Shown piece after piece: positions 22,302 to 36,205 of a stretch of 64,000 bases of DNA (its first letter is position 1; every line of letters begins with the position of its first letter). A program made the translations under genes and the position numbers. The stretch is from Zeus faber (Eukaryota > Chordata > Actinopteri > Zeiformes > Zeidae): assembly GCA_960531495.1 (NCBI GenBank), contig OY482855.1, positions 558,001 to 622,000 of the forward strand. The letters are read 5' to 3'. The notes under the pieces are model-generated. The model did not search any database. It had not been told where the DNA came from and saw nothing but the letters and a program-made list of their open reading frames with translations.

Positions 22302-24820
22302 TTTGAAACAAATTTTCAAAGACTGAAAGAAAGAATGAAAGAAAGATTGAAAGAAAGATTGAAAAAAGAAAGATTGAAAGAAAATTTGAAAGAAAGATTT
22401 AAAGAAGGAATGAAAGAAAGATTGAATGAAATATTGAAAGACAGAAAGATTGAAAGAAACAATGAAAGAAAGATTGAAAGATTAAAAGAAAGAATGAAAG
22501 AAAGATTGAAAAATTGAAAGATTGAAAGAAAGATTGAAAAAAAGATTGAAAGACTGGAAGAAAGAATGAAAGAAAGATTGAAAGATTCAACAAATGAAAG
22601 AATGATTGCAAGAAAGATTAAAAAAAGAAAGATTGAAAGAAAATTTGAAAGTATGATTGAAGAAGGAATGAAAGAAAGATCGAATGAAAAATTGAAAGAC
22701 AGAAAGATTGAAAGAAAGAATGAAAGAAAGATTGAAAGATTCAACAATTGAAAGAAAGATTGCAAGTAAGATTTAAAAAAGAAAGATTGAAAGAAAGAAT
22801 GAAAGAATGAAAGAAAGATTGAAAGATTGAAAGAAAGAAAGATTGAAAGATTGAATGATTGAAAGAAAGACTGAAAGAAAGATTGAAAGATTCAAAAATT
22901 GAAAGAAAGATTGCAAGAAAGATTGAAAAAAGAAGGATTGAAAGAAAGAATGAAAGAAATATTGAAAGAAAGAAAGATTGAAAGAAATAACAAAAGAAAG
23001 ATTGAAAGAAAGAATGAAAGAAAGATTGAAAGATAGATGGAAAGAAAGATTGGAATAAAGATAGAAAAATTGAAATTAAGAAAGAATGAAAGAAAGATTG
23101 AAAGATTGAAATATTGAAAGAAAGAATGAAAGAAAGATTGAAAGATGAAAGAAAGATTGAAAGATTGAAAGATTGAAAGATTGAAATAAAGATTAAAAGT
23201 TTGAAAGAAAGATTGAAAGAAAGATTTAAAGAAAGAAAGATTGAAAGTAAGAAAGATTGAAAGAAATATTGAAAGAAAGATTGAAAAAAAGAAAGATTGA
23301 AAGAAAGATTGAAAGAAAGATTGAAAGACTGATGGAAAGAATGAAATAAAGATTGAAAGAAAGATTGAAAGAAAGAAATATTGAAGGAAAGATTGAAAGA
23401 TTGAATGATTGAAAGAAAGACTGAAAGAAAGATTGACGGACAGAAAGATTGAAAGAAAGAATGAAAGAAAGATTGAAAGAAAGAATGAAAGAAAGATTGA
23501 AAGATTGAAATATTGAAAGAAAGAATGAAAGAAAGACTGAAAGATTGAAAGAAAGATTGAAAGAAAGATTGAAAGATTGAAATATTTAAAGAAAGATTGA
23601 AAGAAAGAATGAAAGAACAATTGAAAGAAAGAATGAAAGACTGAAAGAAAAATTGAAAGATTGAAAGAAAGAATGAAAGAACGATTGAAAGATTGAAAGA
23701 TTGAAAGATTGAAAGAAAGAATGAAAGAAAGATTGAAAGAAAGATGGAAAGAAAGATTGAAAGAAAGAAAGATTGAAAGAAATAATAAAAGAAAGATTGA
23801 ACGATTGGAAGACATTTTGAAAGATAGAAAAATTGAAAGTAAGAAAGATTGAAAGAAAGAATGAAAGAAAGATTGAAAGATTGACCGAAAGAATGACAGA
23901 AAGATTGAAAGATTGAAATATTGAAAGAAAGAATGAAAAAAAGATTGAAAGACTGAAAGAAAGAATGAAAGAAAGATTGAAAGATTAAACAATTGAAAGA
24001 AAGTTTGCAAGAAAGATTGAAAAAAGAAAGATTGAAAGAAAGAATGAAAAAAAGATTGATAGATAGATGGATAGAAAGATTGAAAGAAAGAAAGATTGAA
24101 AGAATAACAAAAGAAAGATTGAAAGATTGGAAGAAATATTGAAAGATAGAAAAATTGAATGTAAGAAAGATTGAAAGAAAAAATTAAAGAAAGATTGAAA
24201 GATTGAAAGAAAGAATGAAAGAAAGGTTGAAAGATTGAAATATTGAAAGAAAGAATGAAAGAAAGATTGAAAGATTGAAAGAAAGATTGAAAGAAAGATT
24301 GAAAGATTGAAAGATTGAAATAAAGATTGAAAGTTTGAAAGAAAGATTGAAAGAAAGATTTAAAGAAAGAAAGATTGAAAGAAATATTGAAAGAAAGATT
24401 GAAAGATTGAAAGAAAGATTGAAAGAAAGAATGAAAGAAAGATTGAAAGATTGAAAGATTGAAATAAAGAATGAAAGTTTGAAAGAAAGATTGAAAGAAA
24501 GATTTTAAGAAAGAAAGATTGAAAGATTGAAAGATTGAAAGAAATATTGAAAGAAAGATTGAAAGATTGAAAGAAAGATTGAAAGAAAGAATGAAAGAAA
24601 GATTGAAAGAAAGATTGAAAGAAAGATTGAAAGACTGAAGGAAAGAATGAAAGAAAGATTGAAAGAAAGATTGAAAGAAAGAAATATTGAAAGTAAGATT
24701 GAAAGATTGAATGATTGAAAGAAAGACTGAAAGATAGATTGAAAGATTGAAGATTGAAAGATTGAAAGAAAGATTGAAAGAAAGATTGAACGACTGAAAG
24801 ATTGAAAGAAAGATTGAAAG
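22302..24820. repeat. Higher-order block 4, class II (2519 bp)
   Basis: It starts with the 19-bp marker and carries GATTCAACAAATG, GATTCAACAATTG, GATTCAAAAATTG, GATTGACGGACAG and GATTGACCG in that order. Block 7 begins with the same order at offset 6570. Block 13 is collinear at offset 39260 for at least 1.7 kb. It has the same length as block 3 but a different content, so the equal length is a coincidence. Confidence 0.85.
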
Positions 24821-26340
24821 TTTGAAACAAATTTTCAAAGACTGAAAGAAAGAATGAAAGAAAGATTGAAAGAAAGATTGAAAAAAGAAAGATTGAAAGA
24901 AAATTTGAAAGAAAGATTGAAAGAAGGAATGAAAGAAAGATTGAATGAAATATTGAAAGACAGAAAGATTGAAAGAAACAATGAAAGAAAGATTGAAAGA
25001 TTAAAAGAAAGAATGAAAGAAAGAATGAAAGAAAGATTGAAAAATTGAAAGATTGAAAGAAAGATTGAAAAAAAGATTGAAAGACTGGAAGAAAGAATGA
25101 AAGAAAGATTGAAAGATTCAACAAATGAAAGAATGATTGCAAGAAAGATTAAAAAAAGAAAGATTGAAAGAAAATTTGAAAGTATGATTGAAGAAGGAAT
25201 GAAAGAAAGATTGAATGAAAAATTGAAAGACAGAAAGATTGAAAGAAAGAATAAAAGAAAGATTGAAAGATTCAACAATTGAAAGAAAGATTGCAAGTAA
25301 TATTTAAAAAAGAAAGATTGAAAGAAAGAATGAAAGAATGAAAGAAAGATTGAAAGATTGAAAGAAAGAAAGATTGAAAGATTGAATGATTGAAAGAAAG
25401 ACTGAAAGAAAGATTGAAAGATTCAAAAATTGAAAGAAAGATTGCAAGAAAGATTGAAAAAAGAAGGATTGAAAGAATGAATGAAAGAAATATTGAAAGA
25501 AAGAAAGATTGAAAGAAATAACAAAAGAAAGATTGAAAGAAAGAATGAAAGAAAGATTGAAAGATTGAAATATTGAAAGAAAGAATGAAAAAAAGATTGA
25601 AAGACTGAAAGAAAGAATGAAAGAAAGATTGAAAGATTAAACAATTAAAGTTTGCAAGAAAGATTGAAAAAAGAAAGATTGAAAGAAAGAATGAAAAAAA
25701 GATTGATAGATAGATGGATAGAAATATTAAAAGATAGAAAAATTGAAAGTAAGAAAGATTGAAAGAAAAAATTAAAGAAAGATTGAAAGATTGAAATATT
25801 GAAAGAAAGAATGAACGAAAGATTGAAAGATTGAAAGAAAGATTGAAAGAAAGATTGAAAGATTGAAAGATTGAAATAAAGATTGAAAGTTTGAAAGAAA
25901 GATTGAAAGAAAGATTTAAAGAAAGAAAGATTGAAAGAAATATTGAAAGAAAGATTGAAAGATTGAAAGAAAGATTGAAAGAAAGAATGAAAGAAAGATT
26001 GAAAGATTGAAAGATTGAAATAAAGAATGAAAGTTTGAAAGAAAGATTGAAAGAAAGATTTTAAGAAAGAAAGATTGAAAGATTGAAAGATTGAAAGAAA
26101 TATTGAAAGAAAGATTGAAAGATTGAAAGAAAGATTGAAAGAAAGATTGAAAGACTGAAGGAAAGAATGAAAAAAAGATTGAAAGAAAGATTGAAAGAAA
26201 GAAATATTGAAAGTAAGATTGAAAGATTGAATGATTGAAAGAAAGACTGAAAGATAGATTGAAAGATTGAAGATTGAAAGATTGAAAGAAAGATTGAAAG
26301 AAAGATCTAACGACTGAAAGATTGAAAGAAAGATTGAAAG
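24821..26340. repeat. Higher-order block 5, short (1520 bp)
   Basis: The left half matches the start of block 8 at offset 8410, with shared private words (GTAATATTTAAAAAAG near 25297 and 33707, and GAATGAATGAAAGAAATATTG). The right half matches the end of class I blocks. It looks like a deletion product joining the start of one block type to the end of another. Confidence 0.8.
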
Positions 26341-28871
26341 TTTGAAACAAATTTTCAAAGACTGAAAGAAAGAATGAAAGAAAGATTGAAAGAAAGATTG
26401 AAAAAAGAAAGATTGAAAGAAAATTTGAAAGAAAGATTTAAAGAAGGAATGAAAAAAAGATTGAATGAAATATTGAAAGACAGAAAGATTGAAAGAAACA
26501 ATGAAAGAAAGATTGAAAGATTAAAAGAAAGAATGAAAGAAAGATTGAAAAATTGAAAGATTGAAAGAAAGATTGAAATAAAGATTGAAAGTTTGAAAGA
26601 AAGATTGAAAGAAAGATTTAAAGAAAGAAAGATTGAAAGAAATATTGAAAGAAAGATTGAAAGATTGAAAGAAAGATTGAAAGAAAGAATGAAAGAAAGA
26701 TTGAAAGATTGAAAGATTGAAATAAAGAATGAAAGTTTGAAAGAAAGATTGAAAGAAAGATTTTAAGAAAGAAAGATTGAAAGATTGAAAGATTGAAAGA
26801 AATATTGAAAGAAAGATTGAAAGATTGAAAGAAAGATTGAAAGAAAGAATGAAAGAAAGATTGAAAGAAAGATTGAAAGAAAGATTGAAAGAAAGATTGA
26901 AAGAAAGATTGAACGACTGAAAGATTGAAAGAAAGATTGAAAGTTTGAAAGAAAGATTGAAAGACTGAAAGAAATAATGAAAGAAAGATTGAAAGAAAGA
27001 ATGAAAGAAAGATTGAAAGAAAGATGGATAGATAGATTGAAAGAAAGAAAGATTGAAAGAAATAACAAAAAAAAGATTGAAAGAAATAATGAAAGAAAGA
27101 TTGAACGATTGGAAGAAATATTGAAAGATAGAAAAATTGAAAGTAAGAAAGATTGAAAGAAAGAATGAAAGAAAGATTGAAAGATTGAAATATTGAAAGA
27201 AAGAATGAAAGAAAGACTGAAAGATTGAAAGACAGATTGAAAGAAAGATTGAAAGATTGAAATATTTAAAGAAAAATTGAAAGAAAGAATGAAAGAACAA
27301 TTGAAAGAAAGAATGAAAGACTGAAAGAAAAATTGAAAGATTGAAAGAAAGAATGAAAGAACAATTGAAAGATTGAAAGATTGAAAGATTGAAAGAAAGA
27401 ATGAAAGAAAGATTGAAAGAAAGATGGAAAGAAAGATTGAAAGAAAGAAAGATTGAAAGAAATAATAAAAGAAAGATTGAACGATTGGAAGAAATATTGA
27501 AAGATAGAAAAATTGAAAGTAAGAAAGATTGAAAGAAAGAATGAAAGAAAGATTGAAAGATTGAAAGAAAGAATGAAAGAAAGATTGAAAGATTGAAATA
27601 TTGAAAGAAAGAATGAAAGAAAGACTGAAAGATTGAAAGAAAGATTGAAAGAAAGATTGAAAGATTGAAATATTTAAGGAAAGATTGAAAGAAAGAATGA
27701 AAGAACAATTGAAAGAAAGAATGAAAGAATGAAAGAAAAATTGAAAGATTGAAAGAAAGAATGAAAGAACGATTGAAAGATTGAAAGATTGAAAGATTGA
27801 AAGAAAGAATGAAAGAAAGATTGAAAGAAAGATGGAAAGAAAGATTGAAAGAAAGAAAGATTGAAAGAAATAACAAAAGAAAGATTGAACGATTGGAAGA
27901 CATTTTGAAAGATAGAAAAATTGAAAGTAAGAAAGATTGAAAGAAAGAATGAAAGAAAGATTGAAAGATTGACAGAAAGAATGACAGAAAGATTGAAAGA
28001 TTGAAATATTGAAAGAAAGAATGAAAAAAAGATTGAAAGACTGAAAGAAAGAATGAAAGAAAGATTGAAAGATTAAACAATTAAAGTTTGCAAGAAAGAT
28101 TGAAAAAAGAAAGATTGAAAGAAAGAATGAAAAAAAGATTGATAGATAGATGGATAGAAAGATTGAAAGAAAGAAAGATTGAAAGAATAACAAAAGAAAG
28201 ATTGAAAGATTGGAAGAAATATTGAAAGATAGAAAAATTGAAAGTAAGAAAGATTGAAAGAAAAAATTAAAGAAAGATTGAAAGATTGAAATATTGAAAG
28301 AAAGAATGAAAGAAAGATTGAAAGATTGAAAGAAAGATTGAAAGAAAGATTGAAAGATTGAAAGATTGAAATAAAGATTGAAAGTTTGAAAGAAAGATTG
28401 AAAGAAAGATTTAAAGAAAGAAAGATTGAAAGAAATATTGAAAGAAAGATTGAAAGATTGAAAGAAAGATTGAAAGAAAGAATGAAAGAAAGATTGAAAG
28501 ATTGAAAGATTGAAATAAAGAATGAAAGTTTGAAAGAAAGATTGAAAGAAAGATTTTAAGAAAGAAAGATTGAAAGATTGAAAGATTGAAAGAAATATTG
28601 AAAGAAAGATTGAAAGATTGAAAGAAAGATTGAAAGAAAGAATGAAAGAAAGATTGAAAGAAAGATTGAAAGAAAGATTGAAAGACTGAAGGAAAGAATG
28701 AAAAAAAGATTGAAAGAAAGATTGAAAGAAAGAAATATTGAAAGTAAGATTGAAAGATTGAATGATTGAAAGAAAGACTGAAAGATAGATTGAAAGATTG
28801 AAGATTGAAAGATTGAAAGAAAGATTGAAAGAAAGATTGAACGACTGAAAGATTGAAAGAAAGATTGAAAG
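26341..28871. repeat. Higher-order block 6, class I (2531 bp)
   Basis: Header distances of 762, 376, 408 and 985 bp make it the simplest form of class I. Block 2 is explained as this plus the 188-bp duplication and small losses, and block 3 as this with a 12-bp net loss. A block of the block 6 type may therefore be nearest to the class I ancestor in the window. Confidence 0.83.
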
Positions 28872-31800
28872 TTTGAAACAAATTTTCAAAGACTGAAAGA
28901 AAGAATGAAAGAAAGATTGAAAGAAAGATTGAAAAAAGAAAGATTGAAAGAAAATTTGAAAGAAAGATTTAAAGAAGGAATGAAAGAAAGATTGAATGAA
29001 ATATTGAAAGACAGAAAGATTGAAAGAAACAATGAAAGAAAGATTGAAAGATTAAAAGAAAGAATGAAAGAAAGATTGAAAAATTGAAAGATTGAAAGAA
29101 AGATTGAAAAAAAGATTGAAAGACTGGAAGAAAGAATGAAAGAAAGATTGAAAGATTCAACAAATGAAAGAATGATTGCAAGAAAGATTAAAAAAAGAAA
29201 GATTGAAAGAAAATTTGAAAGTATGATTGAAGAAGGAATGAAAGAAAGATTGAATGAAAAATTGAAAGACAGAAAGATTGAAAGAAAGAATGAAAGAAAG
29301 ATTGAAAGATTCAACAATTGAAAGAAAGATTGCAAGTAAGATTTAAAAAAGAAAGATTGAAAGAAAGAATGAAAGAATGAAAGAAAGATTGAAAGATTGA
29401 AAGAAAGAAAGATTGAAAGATTGAATGATTGAAAGAAAGACTGAAAGAAAGATTGAAAGATTCAAAAATTGAAAGAAAGATTGCAAGAAAGATTGAAAAA
29501 AGAAGGATTGAAAGAAAGAATGAAAGAAATATTGAAAGAAAGAAAGATTGAAAGAAATAACAAAAGAAAGATTGAAAGAAAGAATGAAAGAAAGATTGAA
29601 AGATAGATGGAAAGAAAGATTGGAATAAAGATAGAAAAATTGAAATTAAGAAAGAATGAAAGAAAGATTGAAAGATTGAAATATTGAAAGAAAGAATGAA
29701 AGAAAGATTGAAAGATGAAAGAAAGATTGAAAGATTGAAAGATTGAAAGATTGAAATAAAGATTAAAAGTTTGAAAGAAAGATTGAAAGAAAGATTTAAA
29801 GAAAGAAAGATTGAAAGTAAGAAAGATTGAAAGAAATATTGAAAGAAAGATTGAAAAAAAGAAAGATTGAAAGAAAGATTGAAAGAAAGATTGAAAGACT
29901 GATGGAAAGAATGAAATAAAGATTGAAAGAAAGATTGAAAGAAAGAAATATTGAAGGAAAGATTGAAAGATTGAATGATTGAAAGAAAGACTGAAAGAAA
30001 GATTGACGGACAGAAAGATTGAAAGAAAGAATGAAAGAAAGATTGAAAGAAAGAATGAAAGAAAGATTGAAAGATTGAAATATTGAAAGAAAGAATGAAA
30101 GAAAGACTGAAAGATTGAAAGAAAGATTGAAAGAAAGATTGAAAGATTGAAATATTTAAAGAAAGATTGAAAGAAAGAATGAAAGAACAATTGAAAGAAA
30201 GAATGAAAGACTGAAAGAAAAATTGAAAGATTGAAAGAAAGAATGAAAGAACGATTGAAAGATTGAAAGATTGAAAGATTGAAAGAAAGAATGAAAGAAA
30301 GATTGAAAGAAAGATGGAAAGAAAGATTGAAAGAAAGAAAGATTGAAAGAAATAATAAAAGAAAGATTGAACGATTGGAAGACATTTTGAAAGATAGAAA
30401 AATTGAAAGTAAGAAAGATTGAAAGAAAGAATGAAAGAAAGATTGAAAGATTGACCGAACGAATGACAGAAAGATTGAAAGATTGAAATATTGAAAGAAA
30501 GAATGAAAAAAAGATTGAAAGACTGAAAGAAAGAATGAAAGAAAGATTGAAAGATTAAACAATTGAAAGAAAGTTTGCAAGAAAGATTGAAAAAAGAAAG
30601 ATTGAAAGAAAGAATGAAAAAAAGATTGATAGATAGATGGATAGAAAGATTGAAAGAAAGAAAGATTGAAAGAATAACAAAAGAAAGATTGAAAGATTGG
30701 AAGAAATATTGAAAGATAGAAAAATTGAATGTAAGAAAGATTGAAAGAAAAAATTAAAGAAAGATTGAAAGATTGAAAGAAAGAATGAAAGAAAGGTTGA
30801 AAGATTGAAATATTGAAAGAAAGAATGAAAGAAAGATTGAAAGATTGAAAGAAAGATTGAAAGAAAGATTGAAAGATTGAAAGATTGAAATAAAGATTGA
30901 AAGTTTGAAAGAAAGATTGAAAGAAAGATTTAAAGAAAGAAAGATTGAAAGAAATATTGAAAGAAAGATTGAAAGATTGAAAGAAAGATTGAAAGAAAGA
31001 ATGAAAGAAAGATTGAAAGATTGAAAGATTGAAATAAAGAATGAAAGTTTGAAAGAAAGATTGAAAGAAAGATTTTAAGAAAGAAAGATTGAAAGATTGA
31101 AAGATTGAAAGAAATATTGAAAGAAAGATTGAAAGATTGAAAGAAAGATTGAAAGAAAGAATGAAAGAAAGATTGAAAGAAAGATTGAAAGAAAGATTGA
31201 AAGACTGAAGGAAAGAATGAAAGAAAGATTGAAAGAAAGATTGAAAGAAAGAAATATTGAAAGTAAGATTGAAAGATTGAATGATTGAAAGAAAGACTGA
31301 AAGATAGATTGAAAGATTGAAGATTGAAAGATTGAAAGAAAGATTGAAAGAAAGATTGAACGACTGAAATATTGAAAGAAAGAAAGATTGAAAGAAATAA
31401 CAAAAGAAAGATTGAAAGAAAGAATGAAAGAAAGATTGAAAGATAGATGGAAAGAAAGATTGGAATAAAGATAGAAAAATTGAAATTAAGAAAGAATGAA
31501 AGAAAGATTGAAAGATTGAAATATTGAAAGAAAGAATGAAAGAAAGATTGAAAGATGAAAGAAAGATTGAAAGATTGAAAGATTGAAAGATTGAAATAAA
31601 GATTAAAAGTTTGAAAGAAAGATTGAAAGAAAGATTTAAAGAAAGAAAGATTGAAAGTAAGAAAGATTGAAAGAAATATTGAAAGAAAGATTGAAAAAAA
31701 GAAAGATTGAAAGAAAGATTGAAAGAAAGATTGAAAGACTGATGGAAAGAATGAAATAAAGATTGAAAGAAAGATTGAAAGAAAGAAATATTGAAGGAAA

Positions 31801-33230
31801 GATTGAAAGATTGAATGATTGAAAGAAAGACTGAAAGAAAGATTGACGGACAGAAAGATTGAAAGAAAGAATGAAAGAAAGATTGAAAGAAAGAATGAAA
31901 GAAAGATTGAAAGATTGAAATATTGAAAGAAAGAATGAAAGAAAGACTGAAAGATTGAAAGAAAGATTGAAAGAAAGATTGAAAGATTGAAATATTTAAA
32001 GAAAGATTGAAAGAAAGAATGAAAGAACAATTGAAAGAAAGAATGAAAGACTGAAAGAAAAATTGAAAGATTGAAAGAAAGAATGAAAGAACGATTGAAA
32101 GATTGAAAGATTGAAAGATTGAAAGAAAGAATGAAAGAAAGATTGAAAGAAAGATGGAAAGAAAGATTGAAAGAAAGAAAGATTGAAAGAAATAATAAAA
32201 GAAAGATTGAACGATTGGAAGACATTTTGAAAGATAGAAAAATTGAAAGTAAGAAAGATTGAAAGAAAGAATGAAAGAAAGATTGAAAGATTGACCGAAC
32301 GAATGACAGAAAGATTGAAAGATTGAAATATTGAAAGAAAGAATGAAAAAAAGATTGAAAGACTGAAAGAAAGAATGAAAGAAAGATTGAAAGATTAAAC
32401 AATTGAAAGAAAGTTTGCAAGAAAGATTGAAAAAAGAAAGATTGAAAGAAAGAATGAAAAAAAGATTGATAGATAGATGGATAGAAAGATTGAAAGAAAG
32501 AAAGATTGAAAGAATAACAAAAGAAAGATTGAAAGATTGGAAGAAATATTGAAAGATAGAAAAATTGAATGTAAGAAAGATTGAAAGAAAAAATTAAAGA
32601 AAGATTGAAAGATTGAAAGAAAGAATGAAAGAAAGGTTGAAAGATTGAAATATTGAAAGAAAGAATGAAAGAAAGATTGAAAGATTGAAAGAAAGATTGA
32701 AAGAAAGATTGAAAGATTGAAAGATTGAAATAAAGATTGAAAGTTTGAAAGAAAGATTGAAAGAAAGATTTAAAGAAAGAAAGATTGAAAGAAATATTGA
32801 AAGAAAGATTGAAAGATTGAAAGAAAGATTGAAAGAAAGAATGAAAGAAAGATTGAAAGATTGAAAGATTGAAATAAAGAATGAAAGTTTGAAAGAAAGA
32901 TTGAAAGAAAGATTTTAAGAAAGAAAGATTGAAAGATTGAAAGATTGAAAGAAATATTGAAAGAAAGATTGAAAGATTGAAAGAAAGATTGAAAGAAAGA
33001 ATGAAAGAAAGATTGAAAGAAAGATTGAAAGAAAGATTGAAAGACTGAAGGAAAGAATGAAAGAAAGATTGAAAGAAAGATTGAAAGAAAGAAATATTGA
33101 AAGTAAGATTGAAAGATTGAATGATTGAAAGAAAGACTGAAAGATAGATTGAAAGATTGAAGATTGAAAGATTGAAAGAAAGATTGAAAGAAAGATTGAA
33201 CGACTGAAAGATTGAAAGAAAGATTGAAAG
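28872..33230. repeat. Higher-order block 7, class II (4359 bp) with 1840-bp tandem duplication
   Basis: The length is exactly that of block 4 (2519) plus 1840. The region 29529-31368 is repeated at 31369-33208. The junction near 31369 joins GAACGACTGAA to ATATTGAAAGAAAG, whereas other copies read GAACGACTGAAAGATTG there. The private word GACCGAACGAATG occurs in both copies (30453 and 32293, offset 1840); block 4 has GACCGAAAGAATG instead. Confidence 0.9.
29529..33208. repeat. 1840-bp tandem duplication (two copies)
   Basis: The copies are 29529-31368 and 31369-33208. The unit length is a multiple of 4, so the tetranucleotide register is kept across the joint. The shared private variant GACCGAACGAATG shows that duplication followed that mutation, so it is among the latest events visible here. 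Confidence 0.9.
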
Positions 33231-34169
33231 TTTGAAACAAATTTTCAAAGACTGAAAGAAAGAATGAAAGAAAGATTGAAAGAAAGATTGAAAAAAGAAA
33301 GATTGAAAGAAAATTTGAAAGAAAGATTGAAAGAAGGAATGAAAGAAAGATTGAATGAAATATTGAAAGACAGAAAGATTGAAAGAAACAATGAAAGAAA
33401 GATTGAAAGATTAAAAGAAAGAATGAAAGAAAGAATGAAAGAAAGATTGAAAAATTGAAAGATTGAAAGAAAGATTGAAAAAAAGATTGAAAGACTGGAA
33501 GAAAGAATGAAAGAAAGATTGAAAGATTCAACAAATGAAAGAATGATTGCAAGAAAGATTAAAAAAAGAAAGATTGAAAGAAAATTTGAAAGTATGATTG
33601 AAGAAGGAATGAAAGAAAGATTGAATGAAAAATTGAAAGACAGAAAGATTGAAAGAAAGAATAAAAGAAAGATTGAAAGATTCAACAATTGAAAGAAAGA
33701 TTGCAAGTAATATTTAAAAAAGAAAGATTGAAAGAAAGAATGAAAGAATGAAAGAAAGATTGAAAGATTGAAAGAAAGAAAGATTGAAAGATTGAATGAT
33801 TGAAAGAAAGACTGAAAGAAAGATTGAAAGATTCAAAAATTGAAAGAAAGATTGCAAGAAAGATTGAAAAAAGAAGGATTGAAAGAATGAATGAAAGAAA
33901 TATTGAAAGAAAGAAAGATTGAAAGAAATAACAAAAGAAAGATTGAAAGAAAGAATGAAAGAAAGATTGAAAGATAGATGGAAAGAAAGATTGGAATAAA
34001 GATAGAAAAATTGAAATTAAGAAAGAATGAAAGAAAGATTGAAAGATTGAAATATTGAAAGAAAGAATGAAAGAAAGATTGAAAGATGAAAGAAAGATTG
34101 AAAGATTGAAAGATTGAAAGATTGAAAGATTGAAATAAAGATTAAAAGTTTGAAAGAAAGATTGAAAGA

Positions 34170-36205
34170 AAGATTTAAAGAAAGAAAGATTGAAAGTAAG
34201 AATGATTGAAAGAAATATTGAAAGAAAGATTGAAAAAAAGAAAGATTGAAAGAAAGATTGAAAGAAAGATTGAAAGACTGATGGAAAGAATGAAATAAAG
34301 ATTGAAAGAAAGATTGAAAGAAAGAAATATTGAAGGAAAGATTGAAAGATTGAATGATTGAAAGAAAGACTGAAAGAAAGATTGACGGACAGAAAGATTG
34401 AAAGAAAGAATGAAAGAAAGATTGAAAGAAAGAATGAAAGAAAGATTGAAAGATTAAACAATTGAAAGAAAGATTGCAAGAAAGATTGAAAAAAGAAAGA
34501 TTGAAAGAAATAATAAAAGAAAGATTGAAAGAAAGATGGAAAGAAAGAAAGATTGAAAGAAATAACAAAAGAAAGATTGAAAGAAAGAATGAAAGAAAGA
34601 TTGGACGATTGGAAACAATATTGAAAGAAAGAAAGATTGAAAGTAAGATAGATTGAAAGAAAGAATGAAAGAAAGATTGAAAGATTGAAAGAAAGAATGA
34701 AAGAAAGATTGAAAGATTGAAAGAAAGATTGAAAGATTGAAAGATTTAAATAAAGATTGAAAGTTTGAAAGAAAGATTGAAAGAAAGATTTAAAGAAAGA
34801 TTGAAAGACTGAAAGAAAGAATGAAAGGCAGATAGAAAGAAAGATTGAAAGTAAGAAGGTTTGAAAGAAAGAATGAAAGAAAGATTGAAAGATTGCAAGA
34901 AAGAATGAAAGAAAGATTGAAAGATTGAAATATTGAAAGAAAGAATGAAAGAAACATTGGAAGAAAGATTGAAAGTTTGAAAGATTGAAATAAAGATTGA
35001 AAGTTTAAAAGAAAGATTGAAAGAAAGACTGAAAGAAAGATTGAAAGATTGAAAGAAAGATTGAAAGAAAGATTGAAAGATTGAAATATTGAAAGAAAGA
35101 ATGAAAGAAAGATTGAAAGATTGAAAGAAAGATTGAAAGAAAGATTGAAAGAATGAAAGATTGAAATAATGATTCAAAGTTTGAAAGAAAGATTGAAAGA
35201 AAGATTTAAAGAAAGAAAGATTGAAAGTAAGAATGATTGAAAGAAATATTGAAAGAAAGATTGAAAAAAAGAAAGATTGAAAGAAAGATTGAAAGAAAGA
35301 TTGAAAGACTGATGGAAAGATTGAAATAAAGATTGAAAGAAAGATTGAAAGAAAGAAATATTGAAGGAAAGATTGAAAGATTGAATGATTGAAAGAAAGA
35401 CTGAAAGAAAGATTGACGGACAGAAAGATTGAAAGAAAGAATGAAAGAAAGATTGAAAGATTAAACAATTGAAAGAAAGATTGCAAGAAAGATTGAAAAA
35501 AGAAAGATTGAAAGAAATAATAAAAGAAAGATTGAAAGAAAGATGGAAAGAAAGAAAGATTGAAAGAAATAACAAAAGAAAGATTGAAAGAAAGAATGAA
35601 AGAAAGATTGGACGATTGGAAACAATATTGAAAGAAAGAAAGATTGAAAGTAAGATAGATTGAAAGAAAGACTGAAAGAAAGATTGAAAGATTGAAAGAA
35701 AGAATGAAAGAAAGATTGAAAGATTGAAAGAAAGATTGAAAGATTGAAAGATTTAAATAAAGATTGAAAGTTTGAAAGAAAGATTGAAAGAAAGATTTAA
35801 AGAAAGATTGAAAGACTGAAAGAAAGAATGAAAGGCAGATAGAAAGAAAGATTGAAAGTAAGAAGGTTTGAAAGAAAGAATGAAAGAAAGATTGAAAGAT
35901 TGCAAGAAAGAATGAAAGAAAGATTGAAAGATTGAAATATTGAAAGAAAGAATGAAAGAAAGATTGGAAGAAAGATTGAAAGATTGAAAGATTGAAATAA
36001 AGATTGAAAGTTTAAAAGAAAGATTGAAAGAAAGACTGAAAGAAAGATTGAAAGATTGAAAGAAAGATTGAAAGAAAGATTGAAAGATTGAAATATTGAA
36101 AGAAAGAATGAAAGAAAGATTGAAAGATTGAAAGAAAGATTGAAAGAAAGATTGAAAGAATGAAAGATTGAAATAATGATTCAAAGTTTGAAAGAAAGAT
36201 TGAAA
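34170..36205. repeat. ~1.0-kb tandem pair inside block 8
   Basis: The rare word GGACGATTGGAAACAATATTG-like header starts at 34603 and 35610 (offset 1007). GTAAGAATGATTG starts at 34196 and 35227 (offset 1031), which implies a 24-bp loss in the second copy. A more distant third copy follows, with GAACGATTGG at 36667. The palindrome TTCAAAGTTTGAA at 35173 and 36180 belongs to the right-hand part of these units. Confidence 0.8.
35173..35185. repeat. 13-bp palindromic marker TTCAAAGTTTGAA (4 copies)
   Basis: The perfect inverted repeat TTCAAA-G-TTTGAA starts at 35173, 36180, 43183 and 48904. It needs only one G-to-C change from the common TTGAAAGTTTGAA, so it marks a lineage and need not reflect a special event. 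Confidence 0.85.
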
